DNA of 64,000 nucleotides from CAVTBT01 sp963733065 (GCA_963733065.1 CAVTBT010000003.1:1-64000), one strand, 5' to 3'; positions 53,197-61,548 are shown, counted from the first letter of the stretch. Numbers and translations: made by a program. The notes: generated by a model not told the origin, from the letters alone.

Positions 53197-53564
53197 TCCC
53201 CGACGCGACGCGCCGGGCCCTCGGCGAGCACGCGGCGGCCGAGGCCCCGAACGAGGCGTGCGGGGTCGTGGTGTTCAGGGACGGCGTGGCGGTCGACTAC
53301 GTGCCGGGCCGCAACGCCGCGGCCTCGCCCTACCGCTTCGAGCTCGACGTCCCTCCCGAGACGTGGTTCCTCGAGGACGACGGCTACGAGCTCGCCGTCT
53401 TCCACTCGCACCTCGCCTCGCCGCCCCGGCCTTCGCGGACGGACGTCGAGAACATCGGCCTCTGGCGCGACCGGCCCTACCTGATCCTCGGCCTCCGGAC
53501 CGGCGAGCTGGCGGCATGGCGGATCGGTGCGGACGGCATCGAGCCGCTCGAGCTGACGTCCTAG
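53190..53564 (+). CDS. mec: Mec, JAMM-family metalloprotease for CysO-cysteine
   Basis: 124 residues from GTG 53190, overlapping the cysM stop by 7 nt. JAMM zinc protease: Glu22 (APNEACGVVVF), His72-x-His74 with Ser82 and Asp85 (FHSHLASPPRPSRTD, pattern H-x-H-x7-S-x2-D). Mec hydrolyses CysO-cysteine to release cysteine and regenerate the carrier. Here it may also trim the five residues after the carrier diglycine. It completes a moeZ-cysO-cysM-mec operon. Followed by a 25-nt palindrome. Confidence 0.9.
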   Translation: MVVPDATRRALGEHAAAEAPNEACGVVVFRDGVAVDYVPGRNAAASPYRFELDVPPETWFLEDDGYELAVFHSHLASPPRPSRTDVENIGLWRDRPYLILGLRTGELAAWRIGADGIEPLELTS

Positions 53565-53575
53565 CCGTCGACCAC

Positions 53576-53600
53576 ACTTTGCAACAGTTTGTTGCAAAGT
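53576..53600. promoter_or_regulatory. AT-rich 25-nt inverted repeat: operator or terminator
   Basis: ACTTTGCAAC (53576-53585), spacer AGTTT, GTTGCAAAGT (53591-53600), perfect 10-bp arms of low GC in a very GC-rich region. It lies 11 nt after the mec stop and 37 nt before the next start. It could end the cysteine operon or be an operator for the next gene. The low-GC symmetric arms favour protein binding. Confidence 0.5.
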
Positions 53601-53636
53601 CGAGTAACGACCCCGGAAATGCCGAAAGACTGACCG

Positions 53637-54617
53637 ATGGCAGTCGTTCGCCCCAGCGGGCGCCCCTCCGGGCCTCCCGATCCTCCCGAGCGCGCGTACC
53701 GGCTCGTGCCGGTGCCGCTCTCCCACCGGCAGGCACCGCCGCTTCTCGTCGAGCCCGACCCCTCGGCCCTGACGCCCGCACAGGCGCTGCGGCCGCTCGT
53801 GCCGACTGGACTCCGTCCGCTGCAGGCGCCGCCGGAGCTCCGCCCGCGCGATCTGCCCGAAGCCGACCCGCCGGCACCGGCGCCCGCTCCACCTCTCGCG
53901 CGGCCCGTCCCGATGCCGCTGGAGCCGGTGTCGCCGGAGCTCGCGCTCGTCTCGCCTGAGCTCGCGGAGGAGGCGCGTGCCGAGCTCCCCGAGCTCGAGC
54001 TGACGGTGGAGCGGCCGGCGCCGCTGCCCGCAGCGGCCCGCCTGCGCGTCGAGCGGCCGCGACCCGTCCGCACGCCGCCGCCCACCCCTCAGGAACGGCG
54101 CTACGTTCCCGGTGAGCGCGTCCCGCCTCGCTCGCGGCCGCGCGACCGGCAGCAGCGTCGCCGAATCCCGACCTCGACGTTCGTGCTGCTCGCACTCGGC
54201 GTCTTCGTGGCGGTGACCAGCGCCCTGCCGGCACGTGACGCCCCGACCCTGCTCGCGCCGCCGCCGAAGGCGAAGGCGAGGCCGGCGAAGCCGCGCACCG
54301 CGCCGCCGCCCCTCGTCGCGGGCGCCGTCTACGCCGAGGGCGACCGGCTACGGCTCCGGGTCGGAGGCAACGGCAGGCGGCTGAGCGGCACGACCGGCGC
54401 GCTGCCGTGCGCACCCGCCGGCGTCTCGTTCCGCGCGGCCGTGGCTCGCGACGGCAGCTTCCGGGGCACCGTGCGCGGGCGGCACGACCGTCTCACCGGC
54501 ACCGTCCTCGGCCGCTTCGGCCCGCGCACCGCGGCGAGCGGCGTCATCCGCGTGCGCCGTCCCGAATGCGACAGCGGGCCGGTCCTGTTCGTCGCCGGGA
54601 TCCCGACGCGGCGCTAG
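53637..54617 (+). CDS. Single-pass membrane protein with long proline-rich cytoplasmic region
   Basis: 326 residues from ATG 53637. Residues 1-175 are Pro-rich with repeated P-E-L, P-x-P and R-P motifs (LVEPDPSALTPAQALRPLVP, ELALVSPELAEEARAELPEL) and a basic end (RPRDRQQRRRIPTS), presumably disordered in the cytoplasm. One TM at about 178-197 (TFVLLALGVFVAVTSALPA). The outside part has a ~90-residue beta domain: VYAEGDRLRLRVGGNGRRLS, LPCAPAGVSFRAAVARDGSF and GRHDRLTGTVLGRFGPRTAA with two Cys. No family recognised. Preceded by the palindrome at 53576. Confidence 0.7.
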   Translation: MAVVRPSGRPSGPPDPPERAYRLVPVPLSHRQAPPLLVEPDPSALTPAQALRPLVPTGLRPLQAPPELRPRDLPEADPPAPAPAPPLARPVPMPLEPVSPELALVSPELAEEARAELPELELTVERPAPLPAAARLRVERPRPVRTPPPTPQERRYVPGERVPPRSRPRDRQQRRRIPTSTFVLLALGVFVAVTSALPARDAPTLLAPPPKAKARPAKPRTAPPPLVAGAVYAEGDRLRLRVGGNGRRLSGTTGALPCAPAGVSFRAAVARDGSFRGTVRGRHDRLTGTVLGRFGPRTAASGVIRVRRPECDSGPVLFVAGIPTRR

Positions 54618-54626
54618 CGCCCTCGA

Positions 54627-55595
54627 TCAGAGGTCGACCGCCCGGCCCTCGTCGGCCGAGCGGTAGAGCGCGTCGATCGTGCGGGCCTGGCCGAGCGCGT
54701 CGTCGCGCCCGAGCAGCGCCGGGGCGCGGCCTTCGACGGCGTCGGCGAGGTTCTCGAGCTCCGCGCGGTACGAATCGCCCTCGGGCGCCTCGATCCGCTC
54801 GACGTCGCCGTCGCGGTCGATGGTGATACCGCCGCCCCAGTCGATCCGCCAGGGCGCCTCGACGACGAGCTCGCCCTCCTCGCCGACGACGACGAGCCGC
54901 TGTCGCCGGGGCACGAGGAACGACGCGTCGAACTGCGCGACGACGTCGTCGGGGAAGCGAAGCGTGCCGTGGAGGGCGACGTCCACGCCGCTCGGCGCGA
55001 GCACCGCCTCGGCTCGAGCCCGCACCGGCTCGCCGGCCAGCAGCCGCGAGCCGCTGACGCAGTAGCAGCCGACGTCCATCAACGCGCCGCCGTCCAGCTC
55101 GGGCAGCATCCGGATGTTCGACTGGTCGTGGAGCGCGAACGTGAACGTCCCCGCGATCGAGCGCAGCCGTCCGATCCGGCCCGACGCGACGAGCTCGCTG
55201 ACGAGCGCCGTCTGCGGGTGGTGCCGGTACATGAACGCCTCGGTGAGCACGAGCGAGCTGCGCTCGGCGAGGTCGAACGCCTCCTCGACCTCGGCGGGCC
55301 GCCGGCTGTACGGCTTCTCGCACAGCACGTGCTTGCCCGCGGTGAGGGCCCGGAGCGTCCACTCGTGGTGCATGCCGTTCGGGAGCGAGATGTAGACGGC
55401 GTCGATCCCGTCGTCCTCGAGGAGAGCGTCGTAGGTGCCGTGCGCGCGCTCGATGCCGTGCTCGCGTGCGTAGGCCTCCGCGCGCGCGGCGTCGCGGCTC
55501 GCGACCGCGGCCACCGCCACGCGCTCCGAGCCAGTGGCACCGCCCAGGATCGCGTCGTTGATGTCGGCGGTCGACAGGAGCCCGATGCGGATCAC
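54627..55595 (-). CDS. Gfo/Idh/MocA-family oxidoreductase, copy 1
   Basis: 322 residues, GTG start at 55595. Rossmann start IRIGLLSTADINDAILGGAT (a variant of G-x-G-x-x-G), SLPNGMHHEWTLRALTAGKH, VLCEKPYSRRPAEVEEAFDL (catalytic Lys in E-K-P), TEAFMYRHHPQTALVSELVA, and LDGGALMDVGCYCVSGSRLL with the second catalytic motif D-x-G-C/x-Y/H. It oxidises or reduces a sugar hydroxyl with NAD(P). DVGCY in place of DxGxH is typical of the glucose-fructose-oxidoreductase-like and dihydrodiol-dehydrogenase-like branch. Downstream of xylulokinase, same strand. Confidence 0.9.
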   Translation of the reverse strand: MIRIGLLSTADINDAILGGATGSERVAVAAVASRDAARAEAYAREHGIERAHGTYDALLEDDGIDAVYISLPNGMHHEWTLRALTAGKHVLCEKPYSRRPAEVEEAFDLAERSSLVLTEAFMYRHHPQTALVSELVASGRIGRLRSIAGTFTFALHDQSNIRMLPELDGGALMDVGCYCVSGSRLLAGEPVRARAEAVLAPSGVDVALHGTLRFPDDVVAQFDASFLVPRRQRLVVVGEEGELVVEAPWRIDWGGGITIDRDGDVERIEAPEGDSYRAELENLADAVEGRAPALLGRDDALGQARTIDALYRSADEGRAVDL

Positions 55596-55677
55596 GAGGG
55601 AACCCTCGAGGCGGAGAGGACGGACGGCACGTCGCGACCCTACTCGCTCGCGACTGCGTCGAGCGGCGAACCGACGC

Positions 55678-57114
55678 TCAGCGCTCGTCCAGCTGCTTCA
55701 GCGCCGGATACAGGGCGCGGTGCCGCGCGTAGCCGTGCTCGTACGCGGCGACCCACTCGTCCCGCGGCTCGACCGTGTCGCGGACGCGGACGCAGGCGGC
55801 GACGGCGTCCTCCACCGACCGGAACACGCCGCCCGCGACGCCGCCGAGCAGCGCCGCGCCGTACGCAGAGCCCTCCTCGACGGCCGTCAGCTCGAGCGGC
55901 AGTCCGAGCACGGAGGCGACGATCTCGACCCACGCGCGGCTGCGGGCGCCGCCGCCCGAGATCCGTCCGGCCTCAGGGTCGACGCCGAGCGCGCGCAGCA
56001 GCTCGAGCGAGTCCCGCAGGCCGTAGGCCACCCCCTCGAGCACGGCCCGCGCCAGCGCCCCGCGATCGTGGCGGAGCGAGAGCCCGACGAAGGCGCCGCG
56101 CACGTCGGGGTCGGCGTGGGGCGTCCGCTCACCCTGCAGGTACGGCGCGAAGAAGAGCCCCTCCGCCCCGGGCGCCCAGCGCTCGGCCTCGCCGGCGAGC
56201 TCCGCCGGCTGCACGCCGAAGGCATCGGCCAGCCACTGCAGCGAGCCGGCGGCCGAGAGCATCACGCCCATCGCCTCCCAGGTCCCGGGCACGGCGTGGC
56301 AGAAGACGTGCACCCGCGCGGCGGGATCCGCCGCGAAGGCCGGCAGCGCGGCGAAGACGACGCCCGAGGTGCCGAGCACGACGGACACCCGCCCGGGGCG
56401 GTCGACGCCGACTCCGAGGGCGGCGGCGGCCTGGTCGCCGGCGCCTGCCGCGACCGGGACGCCGTCGGCGGTGACGCCGGAGACCTCCGGCGACTCGAGC
56501 ACCCGCGGCAGCCAGGCCACGGGGAGCTCCAGCGCGTCGAGCACGTCGCCGCTCCAGCTGCGGTGGGCGACGTCGAAGAGCAGCGTGCCGGACGCGTCGG
56601 CGACGTCGATCGCGCGCTCGCCGGTCAGCCGCAGCCGCACGACGTCCTTCGGCAGCAGGACGTGCGCGATGCGAGCGAAGACGTCCGGCTCGTGCCGGCG
56701 GAGCCAGAGCAGCTTCGGAGCCGTGAAGCCGGTGAGGGCGCGGTTGCCGGTGAGCGCGATGAGCCGCTCCAGCCCGACGCGCTCCTCGATCTCCGCGCAC
56801 TCCGCACCCGTGCGCTGGTCGTTCCAGAGGATCGCGGGCCGCAGCACCCGCTCGCGGTCGTCGAGCGCCACGAGCCCGTGCATCTGACCGGAGAGCCCGA
56901 TGCCGGCGACATCGCGAACGGCGAGCTCGCCGAGCGCCGCGTCCGCCGCGCGCCACCAGTCCTCGGGATCCTGCTCCGCCCAGCCGACCTGCGGCGTCGA
57001 CAGCGGGTAGGAGCGCTCGGCGGTGGCGAGCACCCGGCCGTACTGGTCGATGGCGAGCGCCTTGACCCCGGTCGTGCCGACGTCGAGGCCGACCAGGGTC
57101 GTCAATACCGCCAC
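55678..57114 (-). CDS. xylB: Xylulokinase (FGGY family)
   Basis: 478 residues, GTG start at 57114. VGLDVGTTGVKALAIDQYGR (phosphate-1 loop), GIGLSGQMHGLVALDDRERV (the L-S-G-Q-M-H-G-L-V motif specific for xylulokinases), LWNDQRTGAECAEIEERVGL, VAAGAGDQAAAALGVGVDRP with catalytic Asp, and GRISGGGARSRAWVEIVASV (adenosine loop). It makes D-xylulose 5-phosphate from D-xylulose and ATP. The isomerase partner could be one of the TIM-barrel proteins at 58179 or 59366, since no standard XylA is present. Confidence 0.92.
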   Translation of the reverse strand: MAVLTTLVGLDVGTTGVKALAIDQYGRVLATAERSYPLSTPQVGWAEQDPEDWWRAADAALGELAVRDVAGIGLSGQMHGLVALDDRERVLRPAILWNDQRTGAECAEIEERVGLERLIALTGNRALTGFTAPKLLWLRRHEPDVFARIAHVLLPKDVVRLRLTGERAIDVADASGTLLFDVAHRSWSGDVLDALELPVAWLPRVLESPEVSGVTADGVPVAAGAGDQAAAALGVGVDRPGRVSVVLGTSGVVFAALPAFAADPAARVHVFCHAVPGTWEAMGVMLSAAGSLQWLADAFGVQPAELAGEAERWAPGAEGLFFAPYLQGERTPHADPDVRGAFVGLSLRHDRGALARAVLEGVAYGLRDSLELLRALGVDPEAGRISGGGARSRAWVEIVASVLGLPLELTAVEEGSAYGAALLGGVAGGVFRSVEDAVAACVRVRDTVEPRDEWVAAYEHGYARHRALYPALKQLDER

Positions 57115-57146
57115 CGTCGTGCGGCAGGGTCAGCGCGCATGCGCCA

Positions 57147-57758
57147 TCAGCCGCCCGCGGCCTTGCGCACGGACGGCCTGAGGAAGCCGGCGTAGGCGAG
57201 CGCCCCGGCGCTCGTGAGGTGGAGGCCGTCTGGGCGGAACCACGCCCTGCCGCGGCTGTACGCGTCCCAGTCTGCGAGCACGAGCTGCGGCCAGCGCCTG
57301 GCGGCGCTCTTGATCGCCATGTTCGTCGAGTGGTAGCCGCTCGTCGCCTCCCGCAGGGTCACCCACACGACGCTCGTCGCGCCCTGCCGCAGCGCGGCGC
57401 GCATCACGACGTCGACGCCCTCCCCGTAGCCTCGCGCCGACTCGTTGTAGCCCACGTTGACGACCAGCACCTTGCCGAGGGCGCGACCGTAGCTCTGTAC
57501 TGCCTGCAGCGCCGTCGACGGCGCCGAGCCCCGGTACCTGCAGCTCTGCTGCACGAGGCGCCGGCAGACCTGGAGATCGAGCCGGACCGAGAATCCCCTG
57601 GCGAGCTGCTCCTGCGCGGCGGGGACGTGCGACAGCGAGGCGGCGACCGAATCGCCGACGAACGTCACGCGCACCGGCCCGGCGGCGGTGTCGTGGGAGG
57701 CGCCGGCGGCCGGGACGACGGCCAGCAACAGCAGGACGACGACCGCCACGACCCGCAT
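57147..57758 (-). CDS. Secreted SGNH/GDSL-type hydrolase
   Basis: 203 residues from ATG 57758. Signal peptide MRVVAVVVLLLLAVVPAAGA. Block I VTFVGDSVAASLSHVPAAQE has the nucleophile Ser in G-D-S; block III-like VLVVNVGYNESARGYGEGVD (N-V-G-Y-N); block V FRPDGLHLTSAGALAYAGFL holds the Asp-x-x-His pair. Two internal Cys (VCRRLVQQSCRY) may bridge. Likely an extracellular esterase, for example for acetylated sugars, which would suit the carbohydrate genes around it. Confidence 0.85.
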   Translation of the reverse strand: MRVVAVVVLLLLAVVPAAGASHDTAAGPVRVTFVGDSVAASLSHVPAAQEQLARGFSVRLDLQVCRRLVQQSCRYRGSAPSTALQAVQSYGRALGKVLVVNVGYNESARGYGEGVDVVMRAALRQGATSVVWVTLREATSGYHSTNMAIKSAARRWPQLVLADWDAYSRGRAWFRPDGLHLTSAGALAYAGFLRPSVRKAAGG

Positions 57759-57789
57759 AGCGTGCGAGGGTAGCAACCGGGTCTGCCGG

Positions 57790-58182
57790 TCAACCGGCGC
57801 CGAGGCCGGCCCGCTCGAGCGCGCTCCGGGCGAGCGCCTCGTCCTCCTCGCCGGGCAGACCGCTGACGCCGACGGCGCCGATCCGGTGCTCCCCGTCGAA
57901 GGCGGCCACGCCGCCGCGGAAGAACGTGAAGAAGGGATCGAAGCTCCTGAGCTCGGCAGGATCGCCGCGCACCGCCTCGGCGAGCTCGCCGGTCGACCGC
58001 GTATGGCTCCGGGCCGCCGTATAGGCCTTGCGCTGGGCGTTCAGCCTCGTGTCGGGTGCGGCGCCGTCCATGGCCGCCGCCGCGACGAGCTCTCCGTGCG
58101 ACTCGACGACCCACACCGACACGGGCGCAGGCGCATCGGCGACGACGGCGTCGACGATGGCGCGCGCCGTCTCGAGCCTCAT
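57790..58182 (-). CDS. HbpS/GlcG (DUF336)-family protein
   Basis: 130 residues from ATG 58182, overlapping the TIM-barrel stop by 4 nt. LETARAIVDAVVADAPAPVS, VVESHGELVAAAAMDGAAPD, NAQRKAYTAARSHTRSTGEL and FFRGGVAAFDGEHRIGAVGV SG-type ending fit the GlcG/HbpS fold. Family members include haem-binding HbpS and proteins beside sugar, glycolate and propanediol genes. No signal peptide. Co-translation with a sugar isomerase-like protein suggests an accessory role in the catabolic pathway. Confidence 0.8.
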   Translation of the reverse strand: MRLETARAIVDAVVADAPAPVSVWVVESHGELVAAAAMDGAAPDTRLNAQRKAYTAARSHTRSTGELAEAVRGDPAELRSFDPFFTFFRGGVAAFDGEHRIGAVGVSGLPGEEDEALARSALERAGLGAG

Positions 58183-59177
58183 GCGCCGAGCGCCGCGTAG
58201 ACGAGCTCGTATGCGCGCACCGCGTCCTTCCGCGACTGCGCCTCGCGCAGCGCCGCGTCGTCGATGCGCGCGGCCACCGAGTCGATGAAGCGCCAGTGCT
58301 GGACGCTCCGCGCGACGGCCGCGACGGCGTCCTCCGTGTACGGATAGAGGTCGAAGCCGAGCCGCCCCCCGGCCTCGCCGTACCCGGCGCGCCGCAGCTC
58401 GACTGCGAGCTCGAGCGTCTCCATGAAGCGAATCGTCCCGACCATGTTGTCGTCGTCGAAGGACCCCCACCCGTCGTTCGCGTGGTGATGGCCGAGCAGG
58501 CCCTCGGCGGCGAGCATCGCCGCGTACTCGGCCAGCGACTCGCCGTTCATGATCAGGTGCTGCCAGTCCATGTTGACCTGGACGTTGTCGATCCCCTGCG
58601 CGCGCAGCTTGTGGATCACGTGCAGCGTCATGCCGACGTTCCGCATAAGGATCTTCATCGCCGGCTCGGAGTTCTTGTGCTCGAGGAGCAGCTTCACCCC
58701 GTGGCGTGCGCAGACCTCGGCCGCCTGGCCGACGCCGTCGAGGAACCACGCCCAGCTGTCGGCGTACGGCGTCTGGAACGGGTAGTTGTAGCCCTCGATC
58801 CCCGGCCAGACGATGAAGTGCGCGCCGAGCGAGCCGGCGAAATCCGCCGCCTCGAGCGTGCGCTTCACCGCCTCGGCGCGCGTGGCGGGCTCCGGCGAGA
58901 CGAGACCTCCGCGGCCGAAGAGCGGATCGAGGTGCAGGCCGGTGGCGATGCAGTAGATGCCGTGGCCGTCGAGCGCCCCGCGCACGTCGTCGAGGTTCTC
59001 GTGCGAGAGCTCCTGCGGGTAGTGGAACTCGTACTCGTCGATCAGGCCCTCGAGCCCTTCGACGGCACGTCGGACACGGTCGACCGTCGTCTCGGCGCTC
59101 AGCGCCGGCTGGTAGCCGCCCGGCACGAAGCGCGTCACCATCGACCCGAGCGCCCAGATGCCGAGGCTCGTCCGCAT
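58179..59177 (-). CDS. Xylose-isomerase-like TIM-barrel protein, copy 2
   Basis: 332 residues from ATG 59177 (GTG 59180 also in frame). No ribosome site; the start overlaps the stop of a short upstream ORF (TGATG). Barrel motifs: YEFHYPQELSHENLDDVRGA, GIYCIATGLHLDPLFGRGGL, IVWPGIEGYNYPFQTPYADS, VKLLLEHKNSEPAMKILMRN (metal Glu region), VQVNMDWQHLIMNGESLAEY and HHHANDGWGSFDDDNMVGTI. The W-P-G and F-D-L-Y-P features resemble bacterial L-rhamnose/xylose isomerase-like enzymes. A ketose-aldose isomerase feeding the xylulokinase is a reasonable guess. Confidence 0.85.
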   Translation of the reverse strand: MRTSLGIWALGSMVTRFVPGGYQPALSAETTVDRVRRAVEGLEGLIDEYEFHYPQELSHENLDDVRGALDGHGIYCIATGLHLDPLFGRGGLVSPEPATRAEAVKRTLEAADFAGSLGAHFIVWPGIEGYNYPFQTPYADSWAWFLDGVGQAAEVCARHGVKLLLEHKNSEPAMKILMRNVGMTLHVIHKLRAQGIDNVQVNMDWQHLIMNGESLAEYAAMLAAEGLLGHHHANDGWGSFDDDNMVGTIRFMETLELAVELRRAGYGEAGGRLGFDLYPYTEDAVAAVARSVQHWRFIDSVAARIDDAALREAQSRKDAVRAYELVYAALGA

Positions 59178-59233
59178 CACGCGACACCCGACGCGGCGCC
59201 CCGGGGCTCCAGCTCGAGCGCACGCTTCTTCAC
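59177..59233 (-). CDS. 18-codon upstream ORF coupled to the TIM-barrel gene
   Basis: GTG 59233, 7 nt after a full AAGGAGG, opens KKRALELEPRGAASGVA and stops at TGA 59177-59179, which overlaps the ATG of the isomerase-like gene (TGATG). The main gene has no ribosome site of its own, so its translation probably depends on reading this ORF. It may be a leader peptide for coupling or attenuation, or the remnant of a longer gene. Confidence 0.55.
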   Translation of the reverse strand: MKKRALELEPRGAASGVA

Positions 59234-59365
59234 AGTTCCCTCCTTGCGGGTGTCGGACTGGCGACGCGACCCTAACATCGCTTCCTGTGACCGCGGATGC
59301 CGCACTCGCGCTTGCAGGCAGGCGCCGTCGTCGGGGAAGCTAGCCCGTCCAGAGAGGAGACGCCG

Positions 59366-60361
59366 ATGGCACGACCCGTCACGTTGTTCACCGGCCAGTG
59401 GGCCGACCTGCCAATCGAGGAGCTCGCCGCCAAGGCGGGCGAGTGGGGCTTCGACGGCCTGGAGCTCGCCTGCTGGGGCGACCACTTCGAGGTCGACCGG
59501 GCGCTCGCCGAGCCGGGCTACTGCGACGAGCGAAAGGCGCTGCTCGAGCGTCACGGCTTGCAGTGCTGGGCGCTCGGCGCCCACCTCGTCGGCCAGGCCG
59601 TGTGCGACCCCATCGACCCCCGGCACGAGGCGATCCTGCCGCCGGAGATCTGGGGTGACGGTGAGCCCGAGGGCGTGCGCCGCCGCGCCGCGGAGCGCAT
59701 GCAGGACACCGCCCGCGCCGCGGCCAGGTTCGGCGTCACACAGGTCAACGGCTTCACGGGCTCGGCGATCTGGGCGAAGCTCTATTCGTTCCCGCCGAAC
59801 GACTTCGAGGAGCTCGCCCGCGGCTACGAGGACTTCGCGGAGCGCTGGGGGCCGATCGTCGACGTGTGCGACGCCGAGGGCGTGCGCTTCGGGCTCGAGG
59901 TGCATCCCACGGAGATCGCCTACGACTTCGTCACCACGCGGAAGACGCTCGATGCGATCGGCAACCGCGACGGCTTCGGCATCAACCTCGACCCGAGCCA
60001 CTTCGCCCCGCAGTTCCTCGACGCGGCCGCGTTCGCGCTGGAGTTCGGCGACCGCATCTACCACGTGCACGTCAAGGACTCCAAGCGCCGGCTCGACGGG
60101 CGCCGCTCGATCCTCGCGTCGCACCTCAACTTCGGCGAGGAGCAGCGCGGCTGGGACTTCGTCTCCCCCGGTCACGGCGACGTCGACTTCGAGGCGTTCT
60201 TCCGCGCGCTCAACCGGATCGGCTACGACGGCCCGCTGTCGATCGAGTGGGAGGACTCGGGGATGCACCGCGAGTACGGCGCGCAGGACGCGCTGGCGTT
60301 CGTCCGGCGAACCGACTTCGCGCCCTCGAACGTGGCCTTCGACGCGGCGATGCAGCAATGA
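59366..60361 (+). CDS. Sugar phosphate isomerase/epimerase-like TIM barrel, copy 3
   Basis: 331 residues from ATG 59366 with GAGAGGAG upstream. AGEWGFDGLELACWGDHFEV, CWALGAHLVGQAVCDPIDPR, TQVNGFTGSAIWAKLYSFPP, VRFGLEVHPTEIAYDFVTTR (metal Glu/His), FGINLDPSHFAPQFLDAAAF, IYHVHVKDSKRRLDGRRSIL and GPLSIEWEDSGMHREYGAQD form the AP-endonuclease-2-like isomerase barrel, with metal ligands Glu, Asp, His and Glu. Paired with a Gfo/Idh/MocA dehydrogenase (next gene, 4-nt overlap), a common partnership in catabolism of rare sugars and inositols. Confidence 0.9.
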   Translation: MARPVTLFTGQWADLPIEELAAKAGEWGFDGLELACWGDHFEVDRALAEPGYCDERKALLERHGLQCWALGAHLVGQAVCDPIDPRHEAILPPEIWGDGEPEGVRRRAAERMQDTARAAARFGVTQVNGFTGSAIWAKLYSFPPNDFEELARGYEDFAERWGPIVDVCDAEGVRFGLEVHPTEIAYDFVTTRKTLDAIGNRDGFGINLDPSHFAPQFLDAAAFALEFGDRIYHVHVKDSKRRLDGRRSILASHLNFGEEQRGWDFVSPGHGDVDFEAFFRALNRIGYDGPLSIEWEDSGMHREYGAQDALAFVRRTDFAPSNVAFDAAMQQ

Positions 60362-61548
60362 GCGACGAACAGCAGGTCGGCTTCGTGACGATGGGGGCGG
60401 CGGCGCACGCGGACGAGATTCGCGACATCGGCGTCGGCATGCTCGGCTACGCCTTCATGGGCAAGGCCCATTCGAACGCCTACCGCAAGCTCGCGTACAT
60501 GACCTGGCCGCCGCCGCTCAGGCCGCGCCTCGTCTCGATCGCGGGCCGGAACGAGGAGGCAGTCGCGGAGGCTGCGCGCCGCTACGGGTTCGAGCGCTAC
60601 GACACCGACTGGCGGCGGCTCGTCGACGATCCGGCGATCGAGCTCTTCGACAACGGCGGCCCGAACGACCTGCACGTCGAGCCCACGATCGCCGCGGCGC
60701 GGGCGGGCAAGCACGTCGTCTGCGAGAAGCCGCTCGGCCGCGACGCCGACGAGAGCTACGAGCTCTGGCAGGCGGTCGCCGCGACCGGCGTCAAGCACCT
60801 CTGCGCGTTCAACTACCGCTTCGTGCCCGCCGTGCGCCTCGCGCGCGAGATGATCGAGGCCGGCGAGCTCGGCGAGATCTACCACTTCCGCGGGCGCTAC
60901 CTCCAGGAGTGGATTGCGGATCCGGAGTTCCCGATGGTCTGGCGGCTCGACAAGGCCCAGGCCGGGTCGGGGGCGCTCGGCGACATCGGCGCCCACGTGA
61001 TCGACGTCGCGCGGTTCCTCGTCGGGGAGATCGCGTCCGTGCAGGGCCTCCTGCATACGTTCGTCGAGGAGCGGCCCGGGGGCCGCGTGACGGTCGACGA
61101 CGCCGTCGAGTCGGTGGTCACGTTCGAGAACGGTGCGATCGGGACGATCGAGGCGTCCCGCTTCTGCTTCGGCCGCAAGAACGCGCTGCAGTGGGAGATC
61201 AACGGCTCGAAGGGCTCGATCGCCTTCGACCTGGAGCGGCTCAACGAGCTGCAGGTGCACCTCGTCGACTCGCGGCCGGGAGCGCGGGCGCAGGGCTTCC
61301 GCAGCGTGCTCGTCTCGGAGGCCGACCACCCGTTCTGGGAGCACTGGTGGCCCCACGGCCACATCATCGGGTGGGAGCACCTCTTCGTGCACGAGCTGCA
61401 CCACCTGCTGACGGCGATCCGCGACGACGGCGAGGTCGCGCCCTACGGCGCGACGTTCGAGGACGGGTACCGGGTGGCGGAGGTCTGCGACGCGATCGAG
61501 CGGTCGAGCGAGTCGGGCGGGCGCGAAGAGGTGACGTACAGGAGTTAG
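60358..61548 (+). CDS. Gfo/Idh/MocA-family oxidoreductase, copy 2
   Basis: 396 residues from ATG 60358. VGMLGYAFMGKAHSNAYRKL (Rossmann G-x-A-F-M-G-K-A-H-S), LFDNGGPNDLHVEPTIAAAR, GKHVVCEKPLGRDADESYEL (catalytic Lys), AFNYRFVPAVRLAREMIEAG, and GSGALGDIGAHVIDVARFLV (D-x-G-x-H). The long C-terminal part with HPFWEHWWPHGHIIGWEHLF suits the myo-inositol or levoglucosan-type dehydrogenase group. A 20-residue N-terminal leader (EQQVGFVTMGAAAHADEIRD) precedes the fold. It oxidises a sugar or cyclitol at one hydroxyl, then the upstream barrel protein would act next. Convergent with the aldo-keto reductase gene, 4-nt overlap. Confidence 0.9.
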   Translation: MSDEQQVGFVTMGAAAHADEIRDIGVGMLGYAFMGKAHSNAYRKLAYMTWPPPLRPRLVSIAGRNEEAVAEAARRYGFERYDTDWRRLVDDPAIELFDNGGPNDLHVEPTIAAARAGKHVVCEKPLGRDADESYELWQAVAATGVKHLCAFNYRFVPAVRLAREMIEAGELGEIYHFRGRYLQEWIADPEFPMVWRLDKAQAGSGALGDIGAHVIDVARFLVGEIASVQGLLHTFVEERPGGRVTVDDAVESVVTFENGAIGTIEASRFCFGRKNALQWEINGSKGSIAFDLERLNELQVHLVDSRPGARAQGFRSVLVSEADHPFWEHWWPHGHIIGWEHLFVHELHHLLTAIRDDGEVAPYGATFEDGYRVAEVCDAIERSSESGGREEVTYRS

